Part shown: positions 1-13,400 of the stretch, one piece after another | Numbering within the stretch: position 1 is the stretch's first letter | How the letters are laid out: each line of letters starts with the position of its first letter | NCBI GenBank assembly: GCA_017163975.1 | Contig: JAFFSR010000218.1 | Coordinates: 1,240,001 to 1,304,000 of the forward strand | Direction: 5' to 3' | Source: Anastatus disparis | Taxonomy: Eukaryota; Arthropoda; Insecta; Hymenoptera; Eupelmidae | DNA: 64,000 nt | Notes under the pieces: generated by a model | Databases searched by the model: none | What the model was told of the DNA's origin: nothing | The model's input: only the letters and a program-made list of their open reading frames with translations | Translations under genes and position numbers: made by a program

Positions 1-3000
1 AAGTCAAATGAATAAGAAAATTAATTTAACGCTCTTAACTTCAATTTATAAAGTGTGTGTGTGTGTTTAAATGTAAATTTGAATGGTTGCATCATAATGA
101 ATTTTACTTTTGCTATAAATGTTTTAATTGATGATTTAGATTTTGCTAAAAACATTTTTGCTTTTATCTTTTTATATATTATGAATAACTCTGAACGAGG
201 ATACGGAGAAAAATGTGCTTAATATCAAACAATGAAAAATCTACTTTTATGAAATTTTTTTAATAAAAATATTCATAACGAGAAACTCTCATTTTAGATG
301 TTAATAAATAATAAAAATTTCGCTTATTCAAACAATTTAATAAAAAAAAGAGAGAGCTTTATTTTTACAGAGCGTATTCCTTGGATTAGATTACCTCGAT
401 CTTCTTCTAAATCTCTTGCTATTTATTATCTCCTAAAGAAATTTTTTCTCTTCTCTTTTTCTCATGATAATATAAAGTTAGCATTATCAATCAACAGATA
501 CATCCAGAAATTCGGTTTAAAATTAATCAATTATATGAAGCACGTGATGTTGCATTTTCCATATCGTATAAATTCAATCTCATTTTGCACGTGCAAGCCA
601 AAATTGATCGATTTATATCTCTTAGATTTTCACTTTTACTTTAGTTTATTCATTGATATAAATGAGTTACGAGTGTATATACACGCGTGTACCCACCTTC
701 GCGATTTGCTCTGATACGTTTCATGTTGTGTATACGCTAAATTTGTATCAATGAAAATATATAGCGATGCATTTATTTTCTCTTAGTTAATGGTAATTCG
801 AAGAACTGCAAAGTGTGCCATTTAATGAAAGTTCTTGGATTTACAAAAAGTCTATTAATTAAAATTTCTATTTATTTTCAGATATATGAAAAAAAACTAA
901 GAAATTTTGCGAATATTATTTAGTATTGATGTTAAAATTTTTTCTAATGAATTAAAAATTATTCTTATTTTTATTAAATTTTACTTTTCTTTGCATTGAA
1001 TGCTAACATCCAAAATTATTTCAATTGATTTTGTTTAACAATCTTATATTCCACGAAAAGGTGATACAATTTAAATTTCAATGCTTTAAATTACAGAAAG
1101 CCAATTATATTTTGACATTGAAAAATTGTAAATGCTAATACCTAACCGGTTTATTACAAACTACTTCAACTAGCCACGTCTAGATTTTAATATCGATCAT
1201 TATTTGTTTTTTTTTTAATATAGATCATTATTTTTTTTTTTTTTTTATTTAATATTTATTATTAATTATAGGTATACTCATGATTAAACAGAAAGTTTTT
1301 TTAAAAGCTCGTTAAAATGGGCTAAAAAATTATATACATAACTCTTAGAAAGATTTCAAACGAAAAAGTAGCATAGCAAAAATTAATATCGTTCGTGCAA
1401 AAATTATTAAAATATTTCATAAAGAAATTGATATTTTTCAGAAAGTTACTAGAATTTTTTGTAGAAGCTTTTAAAAATGATTCTAAATTTGCTATTAAAT
1501 TTTCTATGAAATCATCATTTTTTACCCAAAAACGCGCATGCATCCAGTAATTGATACAATAATAATAATTTTTCTCAGCATATAAATAAAAATTAAACCC
1601 ATTATCAGTACAACCTAACACATTGCAATTAATTCGTAAATCATTCCATTTCATAAAAAAAAAAAAATAAATAAAAATCCAAAATTGTTTTATTCCTGCC
1701 TTAATAATTACGTACAAGCACGAAGTCAAGCATATACATCACATCGAATCGTTATTTTAACCATTAAAATGTAAAATACAAAATGATACGCCATTAAAAT
1801 CAAGCTAAATGGCTTATGCGCTCAATGATACGTACATTTTGTAATGTTTAATAACTTTAAAACTAAGTCTCATGCTAAAGTTCGCTCGTGTAGTGCGTAG
1901 GCGCCAAAAAGAGAGACTTTAATCATTTTGACTTAATTAACTCTCCTTTTTCTCCTCTCTCTCTCTCTCTTTTTACTCTTTATATTTATACATTACTCTA
2001 GCTTCTTACGAGCAAAGAGAGAAGCTGAAAACTCTTCGCCAACGAGGTGTTATTTGCGACACACACAGCAGGAAAAATAAGCATCAAAAGATATCGCTAG
2101 CAAAAGCGCGTGGGTGTCGTCGTGTGTGTGTGTGGTTCTGAACGGTAGGATTGAAATTTAAACTAAATTGTTTAATGTATCTATGTTAAAGCCGGTATCT
2201 TGGAAGTTTTATAAATTACAGTGTATGTGTATACTGTGATTAAATTGTTATTTTCTATGATTAATGGATTATTTTATTTTGCATAATTATTTATTATCAT
2301 GAGCTTAATGTTATTTTTAACAACCCAAATACATCAGTAATTATTATAATTAAATTCTTCGTTATTTGTTTTATTTTTCAAATTATAATCTTTAAAATTA
2401 TTAGTCATGAAAGATGACGAATGCTGGAAAGTGAAGCATTTTTTAACTGAATATGATTGGCCGTTCTGTTTATGCGCGCAGAAATTGAATAAATTAAAAA
2501 TTATATTTGATAAAATTTGAAATAAGAAAAAAGAAATAGTGCCCGTTACAATAATATAAATGGACGTTGAAACATATCATTATACCAAAAGAACGAAAAT
2601 TAATTTATTATTAATAATGAATCCACAATAATGACGGACAGTTAGACTAGTTGGCTTTGAATAACGTGAAAACGAGTGTATAATATTAGGTAAAAGATCA
2701 AGATATATAATATATTTGTGTATGTGTGTATAAATCCAAAAAGGCAGGAAAAAGGGAATGAGAAACAGCGGGAGAGGGATAGTTAGATTCAGTTAATCGG
2801 ATAAAGTCTGCGGCCTACACCCTCCGCTGAGCAATAGCTTAGTTCAGCCCGTCTGCCTTTACGTGTTTCTAGATATATCCTTGTGCACAATTACACGTAC
2901 GCGCTGTCTTTCCAACTTTATATTTAAATTAAAAACATTAATCATTGGGTCCGATGTATTGTAAACAGAAAAAATTTTTTATTTTAAACAAATTTCTTTT

Positions 3001-3227
3001 GATGCTGCAAGTGTAGATGATTTTTAATTGTTTTTTTAGAATAAAATTACGCAGAGAGAATTTTTCTATATAAAATTTACATTGAAATTCTGCCAAAAAA
3101 TTACAGTAACGCTTTTGCTTAATTATTTTGATGATATCTCACAAAATTTACGGAAAAGTACTGAAAAAATTACGGCCAAACTTTAAATTTTTTCCATATG
3201 CTCAATAATATTTTAAATACGCGTCTA
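1..3227. other. Non-coding AT-rich spacer or intron
   Basis: No convincing gene is seen. The open frame at 298-714 is of AT-rich composition, matches no family I recognise and has no supporting signals. A CT tract lies near 1953-1971 and a GT-rich patch near 2123-2133. A locally more GC-rich patch lies at about 2800-2860. Some AG/GT contexts could be splice donors of untranslated exons, for example near 2145, but nothing supports one over the others. Confidence 0.6.
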
Positions 3228-3359
3228 TACCCTGGTAGAAATCTTACTGGGTTTCTAGCTACAAATAAGCGAGACCCTTAAAACATAACTTTTAGCTACT
3301 GATTTTAGCTCGTTATTATTAGCTTAACGGGTGAAACCTGTTAACTTTCCACCAGGGTA
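3228..3359. mobile_element. Short hairpin MITE with CCCTGGT termini
   Basis: The left end reads TACCCTGGTAGAAA. The reverse complement of the right end reads TACCCTGGTGGAAA. Inverted similarity continues inward: both arms then carry GGTTTC, followed by TAGCTACAAATAAGCGAG on the left and TAAGCTAATAATAACGAG on the right. The whole 132 bp can therefore fold back as an imperfect hairpin. Flanking TA on each side fits a TA target duplication outside a CCCTGGT terminus. There is no coding capacity. Superfamily is unassigned; TA duplication would fit Tc1/mariner-like elements. Confidence 0.65.
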
Positions 3360-4197
3360 AAATAACCTAAAAGTATATAATTTTTCACGATTCTAGTGAC
3401 GACCATTGTAATTTTTATAAAAAAAATTCTCTCCATGTAACCATACATTTTAAATGAAAATTCTTTGAAAAAAGAACCTTAAACGCATTAAAGTTCTTAT
3501 CATATAAAAATAATAAACTTTGTTTGATACACTCGATAATCGAAGTAAACGATAACTAAATTAAAAGAAAAGAAATAAAATATTTCCAGTTTGAGAAAAG
3601 CGGAAATCTTTCTTCCACAAGATAACTGTCTACCACATGTTGCTTTCTTGTGGAACTCGGAAAACAATCCTAAACTTGATCAAAGAAGTTGTCTTCCATT
3701 CAAGTCTATTTAAACGACATTTACCTCTTATACGACAATGCCAATTTTCGAGGACTGGTCAAAAAGGTGTATTAAACTGGAAATGCTTGTTTTTATCTAG
3801 AAATTGAAAATTAATGATTATTTAAGAAAAAAATGATATTTTATATTGAAAAAATGTATTTTAAAATGCATGAAAAAATTAAGAGAAATAGTAATAAATT
3901 AATATGACTACTGGTAGAAAATTAACTATCATCTGTCCAGAATATGCTAAAACGACATGTTAATACATTTGTATTTTTCTTTACACTTGATATTCGTCAG
4001 CACCTTACATCCATAACTATCTATCCGAGCGTATATATTTTCATAAGAATCTTGGCCGAAAATTTGACTTTCAAATAATATATATAACAATACGTCGGCT
4101 CAAGCCAACCATTTATAAACCCAAGCTCTCAATTTCATGCTAAAGCAATTCCTTTTCTTCGCGTTATACTCGTCCTTTTAACACAATTCGTACAGAG

Positions 4198-4240
<43 letters not shown>

Positions 4241-5445
4241 TTCCAGAGAAAACTATACAAGAAAACAGTATTTGCTATACTGTATACGAAAGAGGGACAT
4301 GGGCGACGAGGTGTCCGTTTAAAACAATAAGTCAAAACCATGACCAAATATCTGCATCTCCTCGCTCGTTTTATCCTATTGAAATTTTCATGGCTATTCT
4401 ATATTTATATACATATACATGTGCAAAGAGCAAAGAGAGAGAGAAGCAGAATTTAAGAGAAAACTGGCCAGTGTGATAACAAGCGTTGAAACATAAAATT
4501 TAAGATAGAGAGCGAGAAAGTTTAAACAAAGCTACGCTGATTGTTCACTTCTCGTTCTCCATATGCTACAGTATTTACACGTACATGTACATGTGTGTAT
4601 ACGGTATATAAATATAGATATATGTTATTCATTTTACTAAAGTCTTTAGATAGGATGCGGAGAGATTTTGAAAAGAGATATTTCGTATGCGAGGATTAAC
4701 ACGTGAATGTTTGCACGTTGTATTTCGGTTACTTCGGGATTCGAGTAATTTCGAGGTGAAAAATTAATATTTTGGTGTTTTAAGTTTTTAATTATGATTG
4801 ATGATTATAAATTTTATGGATTTTAATGATTTTTTATTATTGTGTAATAATTAAGATTATGACTTTTGTGTGAATGAAATATTAATACAAACACATCAAT
4901 TTTTTAAATTAAAATGAATTTTGTTTGTATATTTGATTTCTATGAAAGGATGATCCTTTTTTTAATTATCATAACAATTTTTAAAAAATTTGTAAACATG
5001 ACTTTGTAATCGTACGCTTTCGAATGTGTTAAAATTGAAATGTTATTAAAAGTCATATTAATGCTTTTGTAAATTTTTGTTTTGTAATATTGTTAAAGGA
5101 TTAATAAAAATACTGCTGCTTTATTTTATTGTGAATGAAAAAAAAATATTCATTTTAACAATTGATATAAAATTTTAAACTTTTATTTTCGATAGTGTAG
5201 AATTAGTATTACTAATTTGATGCAATCGAAAAGAAAACCTTTGAAAAGTAATATAAATTCATAAAACTAATATTTTTGTTTTATCTGTTATAAAATAAAA
5301 TATTAATATTTTTATTAGTCTTTTAACAATAATATAGTAAAAAATTTACAAAAACATTAATATGAATTTTAATGAAATTCTATTGCAATTTACAACACAG
5401 TTTTATTATACATTTGTTTTGTATTAATATTAATATGGCTTAAGA
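3360..5445. other. Non-coding spacer with GA microsatellite
   Basis: AT-rich sequence without a supported gene. It contains the (GA)n tract listed separately and TATA-like and TACATG-rich stretches near 4390-4620. The minus-strand open frame at 4135-4347 exists only because the GA repeat lacks stops. Confidence 0.6.
4201..4237. repeat. (GA)n microsatellite
   Basis: Uninterrupted GA dinucleotides over about 37 bp. Read on the minus strand this is CT and would encode Leu-Ser repeats, which explains a spurious open frame there. Confidence 0.95.
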
Positions 5446-5645
5446 GAGGTCGTCAGTGGCTTACTCGGTAGAGCGATGGATTCGTATTCTCGAGGTCCTA
5501 GGATCGAATCCCGCTCTCGGACGATTGATACAAGCACCACTGTAAACGATGCATGTGCTTTATTCACAAACACACTGACGACCTCCGTCGCTAATTATCA
5601 TCATAATGATAACATAAATATAGCGACGCTAAATGAAATTTAAGA
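5446..5645 (+). mobile_element. tRNA-derived SINE, copy 1 (most complete)
   Basis: The head is tRNA-like. It has an A-box-like TGGCTTACTCGG at 5457-5468 and a B-box-like GGATCGAATCC at 5501-5511. The anticodon-arm region contains TTCGTA, as in the other copies. A tRNA-unrelated body follows. The first 13 nt, GAGGTCGTCAGTG (5446-5458), are exactly complementary to CACTGACGACCTC at 5573-5585. AAGCAC (5532-5537) can pair with GTGCTT (5555-5560), and CGTCGCT (5586-5592) with AGCGACG (5622-5628). TTAAGA occurs just before (5440-5445) and at the end (5640-5645), a possible short target duplication. No TTTT run occurs inside, as expected for a Pol III transcript. Confidence 0.9.
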
Positions 5646-8600
5646 AAAACCATCAGCAATGTTTTTAAGTTTAAACAGTTTATCGTTATTTTTGTCTCTA
5701 TACGCCAGCACTAAAAATCTCGAGCAATAAAAATCTCTCAAACAAATTGTACGTAGTATACAATTCATATTGTTTTATATTTTTTTTCTCGCGTGTGTCA
5801 TGTTTCAATCGTACCGGCAGCAATCGGCTAGCAAATCGTTCACTTTTGTTTTTTTTTGTTTTTTTTTTTTTATGTAAACGTATTCGGAAATTAATTTTGT
5901 ACCGCTATACCTCCGAACATTTCACACATTGCGTTTCGGATTGAATTGTCAATATTTCTCATGCAAACTTGCCTTGACAACGATATTTTTCTTCATTTCA
6001 ATGTTGCGCTCTTTTTTTTTTCATTTCTTCCTCTTTCTCAATTCAATCTTCCTCTACTCTTTTTTTTATACATGTATTTTATATATCGTTCAAAAGTAGA
6101 GGGATAGTGTAAAATCAGGTTATACAAACATACCGGAGCTTAATTATTACGAACGTTTCTATACTTTTTATTTGCACCTTTGGCGAAATGGAAACGGGAT
6201 GAAGAAGAAGAGGAGCAGAAGGAGAAGAAAAAAAATTATATGAGCAACGAATTCACAAGACTGTTTGAACATTGAGTTAAAAAGACGGTGGAAGTGTAGA
6301 TTTTTACCTTTTTTTTCTTAAGCATTTTCTCGAGCTTCACTTTTAGTCCTCTTTTTTTTCTATCTTTTTTACTTTTTTTTTCAACTTATTTTTGCTCTTT
6401 TTACTTATTTTTTTTTCACGAGCTTGCCTTCGAACGGTTTAATTGCTAGGGATCTTCTTTTTTTTCTCTCTATTTAAGAATAATTTTACTCGGGCAAAGG
6501 AGAGTAGCGAAAAGTTTTGGTATACTTTTGAAGATACTTGATTAATGCTTCGGGTATTTACCTCGATGCTATGATACGAATAAATATTTGGTTTTCATCT
6601 CTTTGATAAAGTTTAAAATTCATCGCTAATTAAATATAAAGCGCGGAAAATTTTATTAATTAGTTGGATTATTTAGGAATATTTATAATGAATTTATTAA
6701 GTATGGCATTTGATGGTTTTGACGATACTAGTATTTTGTAATTGAGATTTTGGCTATTGTTGTAATATGTTTTCACAGACAAAATAATGGAACATGTATT
6801 TAAGGCTTTTTCTGATATGCATTTATTTAATTTCATAATGTAAAAAATAGATTTTTTATTAATATTAATTTTTTAAAATTCATATACAAAATTCTACTCA
6901 ATTTGTTTGTTTAATTAGCACAAAAAGAATTTTTTAAACACGGTTTATTCGTTCATTTTTCGACGGACAAAAAAAAGTTAATAAAATCGTTTTATAACTT
7001 TTAAAATATCGAATATGAAGTAAACATCATACACTTGACCAACAATATTTGTCGAATTCATCGACTTTGTTTGTCAATTTGTAAGTTAAATATTTATAAA
7101 CATATCGTTTGTGAAATATGCCACTCGCCCTTGATAATATTTTTCCGAACGTGTACAAAAAACGTCAACGTTATATATTTTATCACGAGCGTACAAAAAA
7201 AATTCAAATACTGCATCGTGTTTGATTGACTACTGTATAACCTGATACATGTCTCTTTTAAATTTCTAAAGAATTTAACTATTAACCAATTATATTTTGA
7301 GTTACACTTAAAAAATAATCTAAAAATGTAAATTTTCTGTATGGAATTTTAATCCGTTAATGATTTGAAAAAAAAACATTCATCAGTTTACATGGTAAAA
7401 AAGTAATTGTGATGTGAAACTTAATACATATAGTTTAAAATTTCCTTACGTCTTTGATACGCTATACGATGTTGAGATCACATAAATTTTTGTTTTAAAT
7501 ATTTGTTAACATATTATTAAGACAGGTGTATCATTTTTTATTAGAAACAATTTTTAATTATTCTGCGAAAATCAGCAAGTTTCACTATCCATATATTATC
7601 GAAACCTGCTATACCTTCAAAGGACAGCGTTGAGAATTGGTTCTTTACGGGATCATTTGAACTCGCTCCTTTTTTGGTGCAACGGTACGAAGATGTGCTA
7701 ATATTTGTTGTGGATCCGAACAGCACTAATTTTCACCTGGAAATCGAAATTTGCTACTTTTAGTTAGAAGCATCGATATAAACAAGAAAATTACAAATTT
7801 AGTATGTATTTGAGTTGTGTATTTTACAAGGTAGTAAAAATTGTCATATTAGTGATTGAATTCGTAATATTGTAAATTATTATTAAAAATAATCATATGG
7901 AAAAAAATAAATTTATTAACTGTGATAGCTTAATAATTGGTTACAAAATCATATTTTTGTAAGAAAAAATTGATTGTTAAATTGTTTATCGCAACAATCA
8001 AATATTTAATTAAACGACAGTCTGCTTGATTGATAATTCATCAAAAATTCTCCTTTAAGTTTTCTTGTCATTTCGAAAATTCCTGCCAACTAAAAAGAAA
8101 AAAGAAAAGAGTAGTAAAAACACATTCTTGTACACTAGTTCTGGTGCAAAAAAAAAAAAAGAAAAATAAGGAAGCCTCGAACTCTCGGAGTAAAGTTCGT
8201 TCGTTTCTTTTTTTTTTCCTCTCTTAACCTAAGCAAGTAGTAGAGTAAGCATTCGGCAGTAGAGTCTCATTCTACTTACTCGGCATCATTCGAAACTTGG
8301 CGATTTCCGAAGTTAATAAATCTCCTTTTACTTTTTTTTACTCTCTCTACATCTCTCTCTCTCTCTTTCACTTTCGCAGAAATGGAGTGGCAAAACTTTT
8401 CTTTTTTTTTATGTCCTCTTACGCGCTAAGAAACATTTTCCGAGACACTCTAGGATAAAAAAAAACTTTTCTTCTTACTCTTTTCTTTTTCTCTCTCTCT
8501 CTCCCTCTCTTTTTCTATTCGTTCGACGGCATAGTGTACGCGATACTATATGATTGTATCTTTTAGTACAGTTGTGTCTAAGAAAGTAAAAAAAAAACTT

Positions 8601-10229
8601 TTTAGGCTCCTTGTGGCACGGTTTTTTTTATTTCGATGCGACAAGTGTATGAAAGAGAAAAGAAGATGGTGAAAAAAAAGAAACACTTAAGGGAAAATTC
8701 TTGAATGAGATAAAAGAAGCGGGTTCATTTGCTCTGAAATTTTATTTTTTTTTAAAGGACCGACTCTTTTTAATTTTTTTTTAGGTTTGCGATACAGTTC
8801 TTTTCCTATTTATTTTATAATTTAGAAACTTTAATTTAAAAATTTCATAGTGAGTTTTTTTCACGGCGTAGATATTTATAAAGCATGTATTTTTTCAAAA
8901 TTTTGCGATCAAACGTTAACTAAAATTTAAAATTACAGTTATAAATCATAAAATAAACATACACGTGAAAACATACCCATACCACGGACTCGTTTTTTAC
9001 CACGACACATTCTTCGCAAATCCCAATAAACATTAATACAAAAAAAAATCCAAAATATCCCCTTTTACCAAGCGTAACTCTGAATTCTCGTTCGATTTAT
9101 TTATAACAATGAAAAAACATCTGGGAATCCCCGAATAAAAATGAAATAAATCGATGAGAGAGAAAAAAAGTGTACAATTTACAAATGCATTATGTAAGCG
9201 TCAAGAGCAATGATACGTTACATATGCTACGTGACACTTTTGTGCATGTGTATACATTAAACATCGAGATGAATAGTTAAAATAGATACTCTCCTTTAAA
9301 ATCATGATAGATTCGGTTAGCGTGTAACGCACGAACGACTCGTAAAATCGTCGCAGGCAGCTGCTGGAAGAAAAGACGCAAAATGACTTTTTAATAGTTA
9401 AGAAGAAAAAAGTGTGGCAGAGAAGAGGAAAATAGAAGTGTACATATGTACTTATTTATCTCGTTGGCAAAGCCTATAAAAATCCTTTTACGAGCGCAAG
9501 CCGATACCTGACCGAGCACAATTTTTAAGGAAGACGTTACTTTTAAAATTTTATGTAATGAGAAATGTCGCGTGCACTCTGGTGACTACATTATCGGGAT
9601 TAAAGTGCGATTAGACTACTGATGCCTCATCTATTTTCTAAGTATTCTTAAATTTTTTTTAAGGATTGCTGGATAGAGATTTTTATGAATTAAAAACCAA
9701 AATTATGGCATTAGAATACTTTGCATGTACTATTATTAAAAATATTTGAAAATAAGAGTATTTGATGATCAAATAACTAATTTATTTTCAAATATAAAGT
9801 TATATGATAATTATACGTTAATTTTAATAAGTATCTTATGAAAAATTATTCATATACTTCAAAAATGATGGTTTTGCATTATATTATTTAAGAAAAAAAT
9901 TACACTTATAAATTTTAAAATTTTTAAGCAAATTTACAATTTAAATAAAGCTGCTAATTGAAGAGGATTATAAAAAAATATTCAATCGAAATGCCGAAGA
10001 GTTACAAGTGTACGGTTATTAAAATTTCATATCAACAATAAAATTACAATTTTCATTTCAAAAACCAATTTTCCATTCATATTTTTGTAAATTTTTAATG
10101 ATAATTATAATATTTGTCATTTTTAACTTTCACACTTACATTTTTGAAAATATATAAAATTTTCAAGAATAGTAATGATAAAAAAATTAGCTTTGTAATA
10201 AAATTTAAACTACTTAATTTTTTTTTTTT
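5646..10229. other. Non-coding low-complexity spacer
   Basis: No supported gene. Long T-rich and CT-rich runs occupy about 5770-6480 and 8100-8800. The minus-strand frame at 7541-7726 has normal-looking composition, but I recognise no domain and it has no flanking gene signals. Most other open frames are poly(K), poly(F) or similar. Confidence 0.6.
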
Positions 10230-10416
10230 TAACGTCGCTATGTTTATGCTATGCTATTTTTGCTATGCTAATCAGCGACGGAGCTCGTGTGTTTGTGAAG
10301 AAAAAGCACATGTAAGGTACAGTGGTGCTTGCATTAATCGGCCGAGAGCTGGATTCGAACTCAAAACCCCGAGATTACGAATCCAACGCTCTACCGACTG
10401 AGCCACAGACCGACTC
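10230..10416 (-). mobile_element. tRNA-derived SINE, copy 2
   Basis: On the minus strand it starts GAGTCGGTCTGTGGCTCAG. It continues with the same tRNA-like A box and a B box (GAGTTCGAATCC), then the shared body and the terminal AGCGACGTT. A run of A (T on the plus strand, about 10218-10230) follows as a tail. The 5' arm and its partner segment (plus strand 10275-10290) have both drifted from the 13-bp complement seen in copy 1. A plus-strand open frame at 10114-10401 simply reads through this copy and is not a gene. Confidence 0.88.
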
Positions 10417-13400
10417 CATCTCCATCTTTATTAACGTCAAAATTCATTGAAATTAATATTTTAATGAGATGAATTTTTTTTACACTTTTCACATTTTACG
10501 CTTTCTAACGATTTTGATAATTACTTTTGACGAAAAAGGATTTGACGACGCCGTGTTTCTTGGAATATAAATAAATCAAGATTTTTATTGGCTTTTACAT
10601 AATACAGGTTTGTTCTCTCAATCTAAAGAAATGCTATTCTATAAAAAAGGTAATTGTCGACTTCCTGACTTAATTTTAGCGCTAACTTTCGACTTTTGTA
10701 TCTTACTGTTTAGAAAAAGTTGATCATTATTTACGTGACATTTCAATTCGAATTTAATGAAATTCAATGGGAAATTTATATAAATTCATAGAAATAAACA
10801 TATGAATGGATTACAAAAAACTCATATTGTCTCCTTAGATGTCTTTGGTGCTTTTTAAAATAAGAATATAGAAAATTTATTGAAAAATGCCAAGAAAATT
10901 ATACATTACAAGCTTCTTTAGTTTTTAAAATATAAGGTCATCCAAAAAATTTAAAAAAATACAGAAATTTTAAAATTTAACATAGGTTTTTATAGACAAA
11001 ATAATATTTACAACTTAATGACAAAAACAAAGTTTTCATGTATCAAAAATTAAATTATAGATTATTCTTTTACGAATTGAAATTATTAAAAAAAAAAGAA
11101 AATACTTTATCAACGATAAAACAAAAAAGATATTTAAAAAATTTAATAAAATTTTCACGATTAGAACGCTAGAGTATAAATATAGATACAAGTATAAATT
11201 ATAGGTATTTTTTGTTAAATAATAAAATATCATTAAAATTACAAATTTAATAATCGATTATGAAAATTTTTTTTTAAATTATGAAAGAAAAATAAAATAT
11301 TTGATCTTCCTTGAGACTTTTTGATTAGATTTAGCCTCAAACGATAAGGTCAACTTAATAGATTATTATATCTTTGTGTCCTTTTCTGATTAAAATTTTA
11401 TTTTTAGCAAAGTAACTTAGCAGAAATGAAGAGATGATCTCATCTTATATAATAAAAAGCAATAATATTTTGTCTGCTGATGAAGGTAAATTAGTTTTAT
11501 CATATTGTTTATAAGGAATTTTTAAAGTTAAAAACTTGAAATTCTTATTCACTGCTTCTAATTTTTTAAAATTTTCAAGTTTTTATTGAAAATGAAACCA
11601 TTTAATTAATTTATTCTTATAAAAGAAAATATCGCTTTATATTTCTTATTAATGTTTCTAATATCAGATTTATATTTGGAAAAATCTTTCATTCATATAA
11701 AAAAATAGGTCAAAAAATACTTTTTTGAACAGTGATTGAAATGAAAATATTCATACTTTTATTGAATTTATCTTCAGTATTTCACAAAATAAACGTACTT
11801 TAATTTTATATTTGATTGCAATAAATATCATATTTTTAATTGACTCTTAATGAACTAAAAAAAAAGAAACACAAAAAGTGCTTAATGGAAGTTGTGATTA
11901 AAAATGTATAATTAAAATAATTCTATAGTCAATAAATTAATATCATAATAAAATACTCAACTTCGTTCTATAATAAAAACCGATAAATATTCAACAACAT
12001 AAATCTTTAATCCAAATACAGCCCATAATTGATCGTTAAAAATTTTATTTGTATTTCAACTTTGAAAATTCTTATCGATTTCCAGCATCGGCGTCCATTT
12101 ATTAGAAAATGTGTAATTTCAAAACCGCATAAAAGAATAAGAAAACTGCACGCCAGTATGGAAAAAATATTCTTTCTAAATAAGTTAAAAAAAAAAAGAA
12201 AAAAAAATCGAAAAACAAAAGATATAAAAAAAAGGAGCGAGACCGATCACGATTGCCATGCATAAATATAAGTTTTTACGATCGGCATGAGAATACCATA
12301 GACTACCTAACATTGAGTTTTGCATATACTATTATAATACGTATAGCCTCAAACGAGTCGTAAAAGTGCAATTTATTCGTTCTAGTTGATTAGGTGATTT
12401 CGCGAGAGAGCAAGAGAGAACCAACGAACAAAGAAGAAAAAAAAATTGGTTTAATATTTAGAAACGTTACTGTAAGCTGTGATTTGGATAATTATTTAAA
12501 GGATTATTGGTTGAGATCTGAAAATCATTCGATTTTAGAAGGAATAAAAATAGATTTATAGGTTCTTTTATGCTTTTTTTTATGGATAATGTTTTTTTGT
12601 TTCTCCACTTGATCGACTGGTTTCTGTATAAACGTATAAATCTAATGTGGGTTGTTTTCATAAACGTTCAATTTTGCAAAATCAAAAATCAATTTTAAAT
12701 TACAAAGTTAATGTAGACTCGGGAGTATTACAAGTCAAAAATTAGCATTTTTATTGAGCTTTTTTGAAAAAACATTAATCCAAGGAATAATAACTCGTTT
12801 TTACGACATTTTGATTTTCTATTTAATGTTTTGTAGGTTAGAAAAAACTAGTACACTTTCACATTTTAATTTTATATATATTTATTTTTTCTTTCGTTTC
12901 ATGTTTTTTTCATACACACAATTTGTGAAATTGTATTACTACTGCATTTTTAATGCTACATCGCATTCAATGTCTATGGAAAAAAAAGAAAAAAAAATAT
13001 ATTTTTTCTCTTCTTAATAGTCTTCCTACTGCCTTGATCATGCAATCAAAATGTAAAGTAAAGAAAAAAAATATATATTTCAAAAAAATAAATAAAGAAG
13101 AAAAAAAAAAGGTGCGAATAATTCTGACACAGTTTCAAAGAAAATCCCATTAAAAAGATAAATCCTTTTCACATCTCTCCTATGCCTCTCCACTACGTTT
13201 CTCCGTCCTATGCGCGATGAAAATCAAATTCTCTCAGTATAAATCGCACACTCTACTTTTGTATGTGTGCTTTTTTTTTCTTCTTTTCTTTTTTTTTTTT
13301 TTTTTTTTACATCACACTTTCACGACAAGAGAAGTACTGCACTCGAGTGTTCGCGTATTTTTTTTTCTCCTATATCTAGTGTATGGAGCACAGCTATAGC

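Noticed and set aside
298..714. 138-codon plus-strand open frame
   Set aside because: Rich in Phe, Lys, Leu, Ile as expected from AT-rich random sequence; no motif seen.
5446..5520. Functional tRNA gene
   Set aside because: A and B boxes are present, but the acceptor stem does not close on itself and the same head recurs six times attached to a shared body, so it is a SINE.
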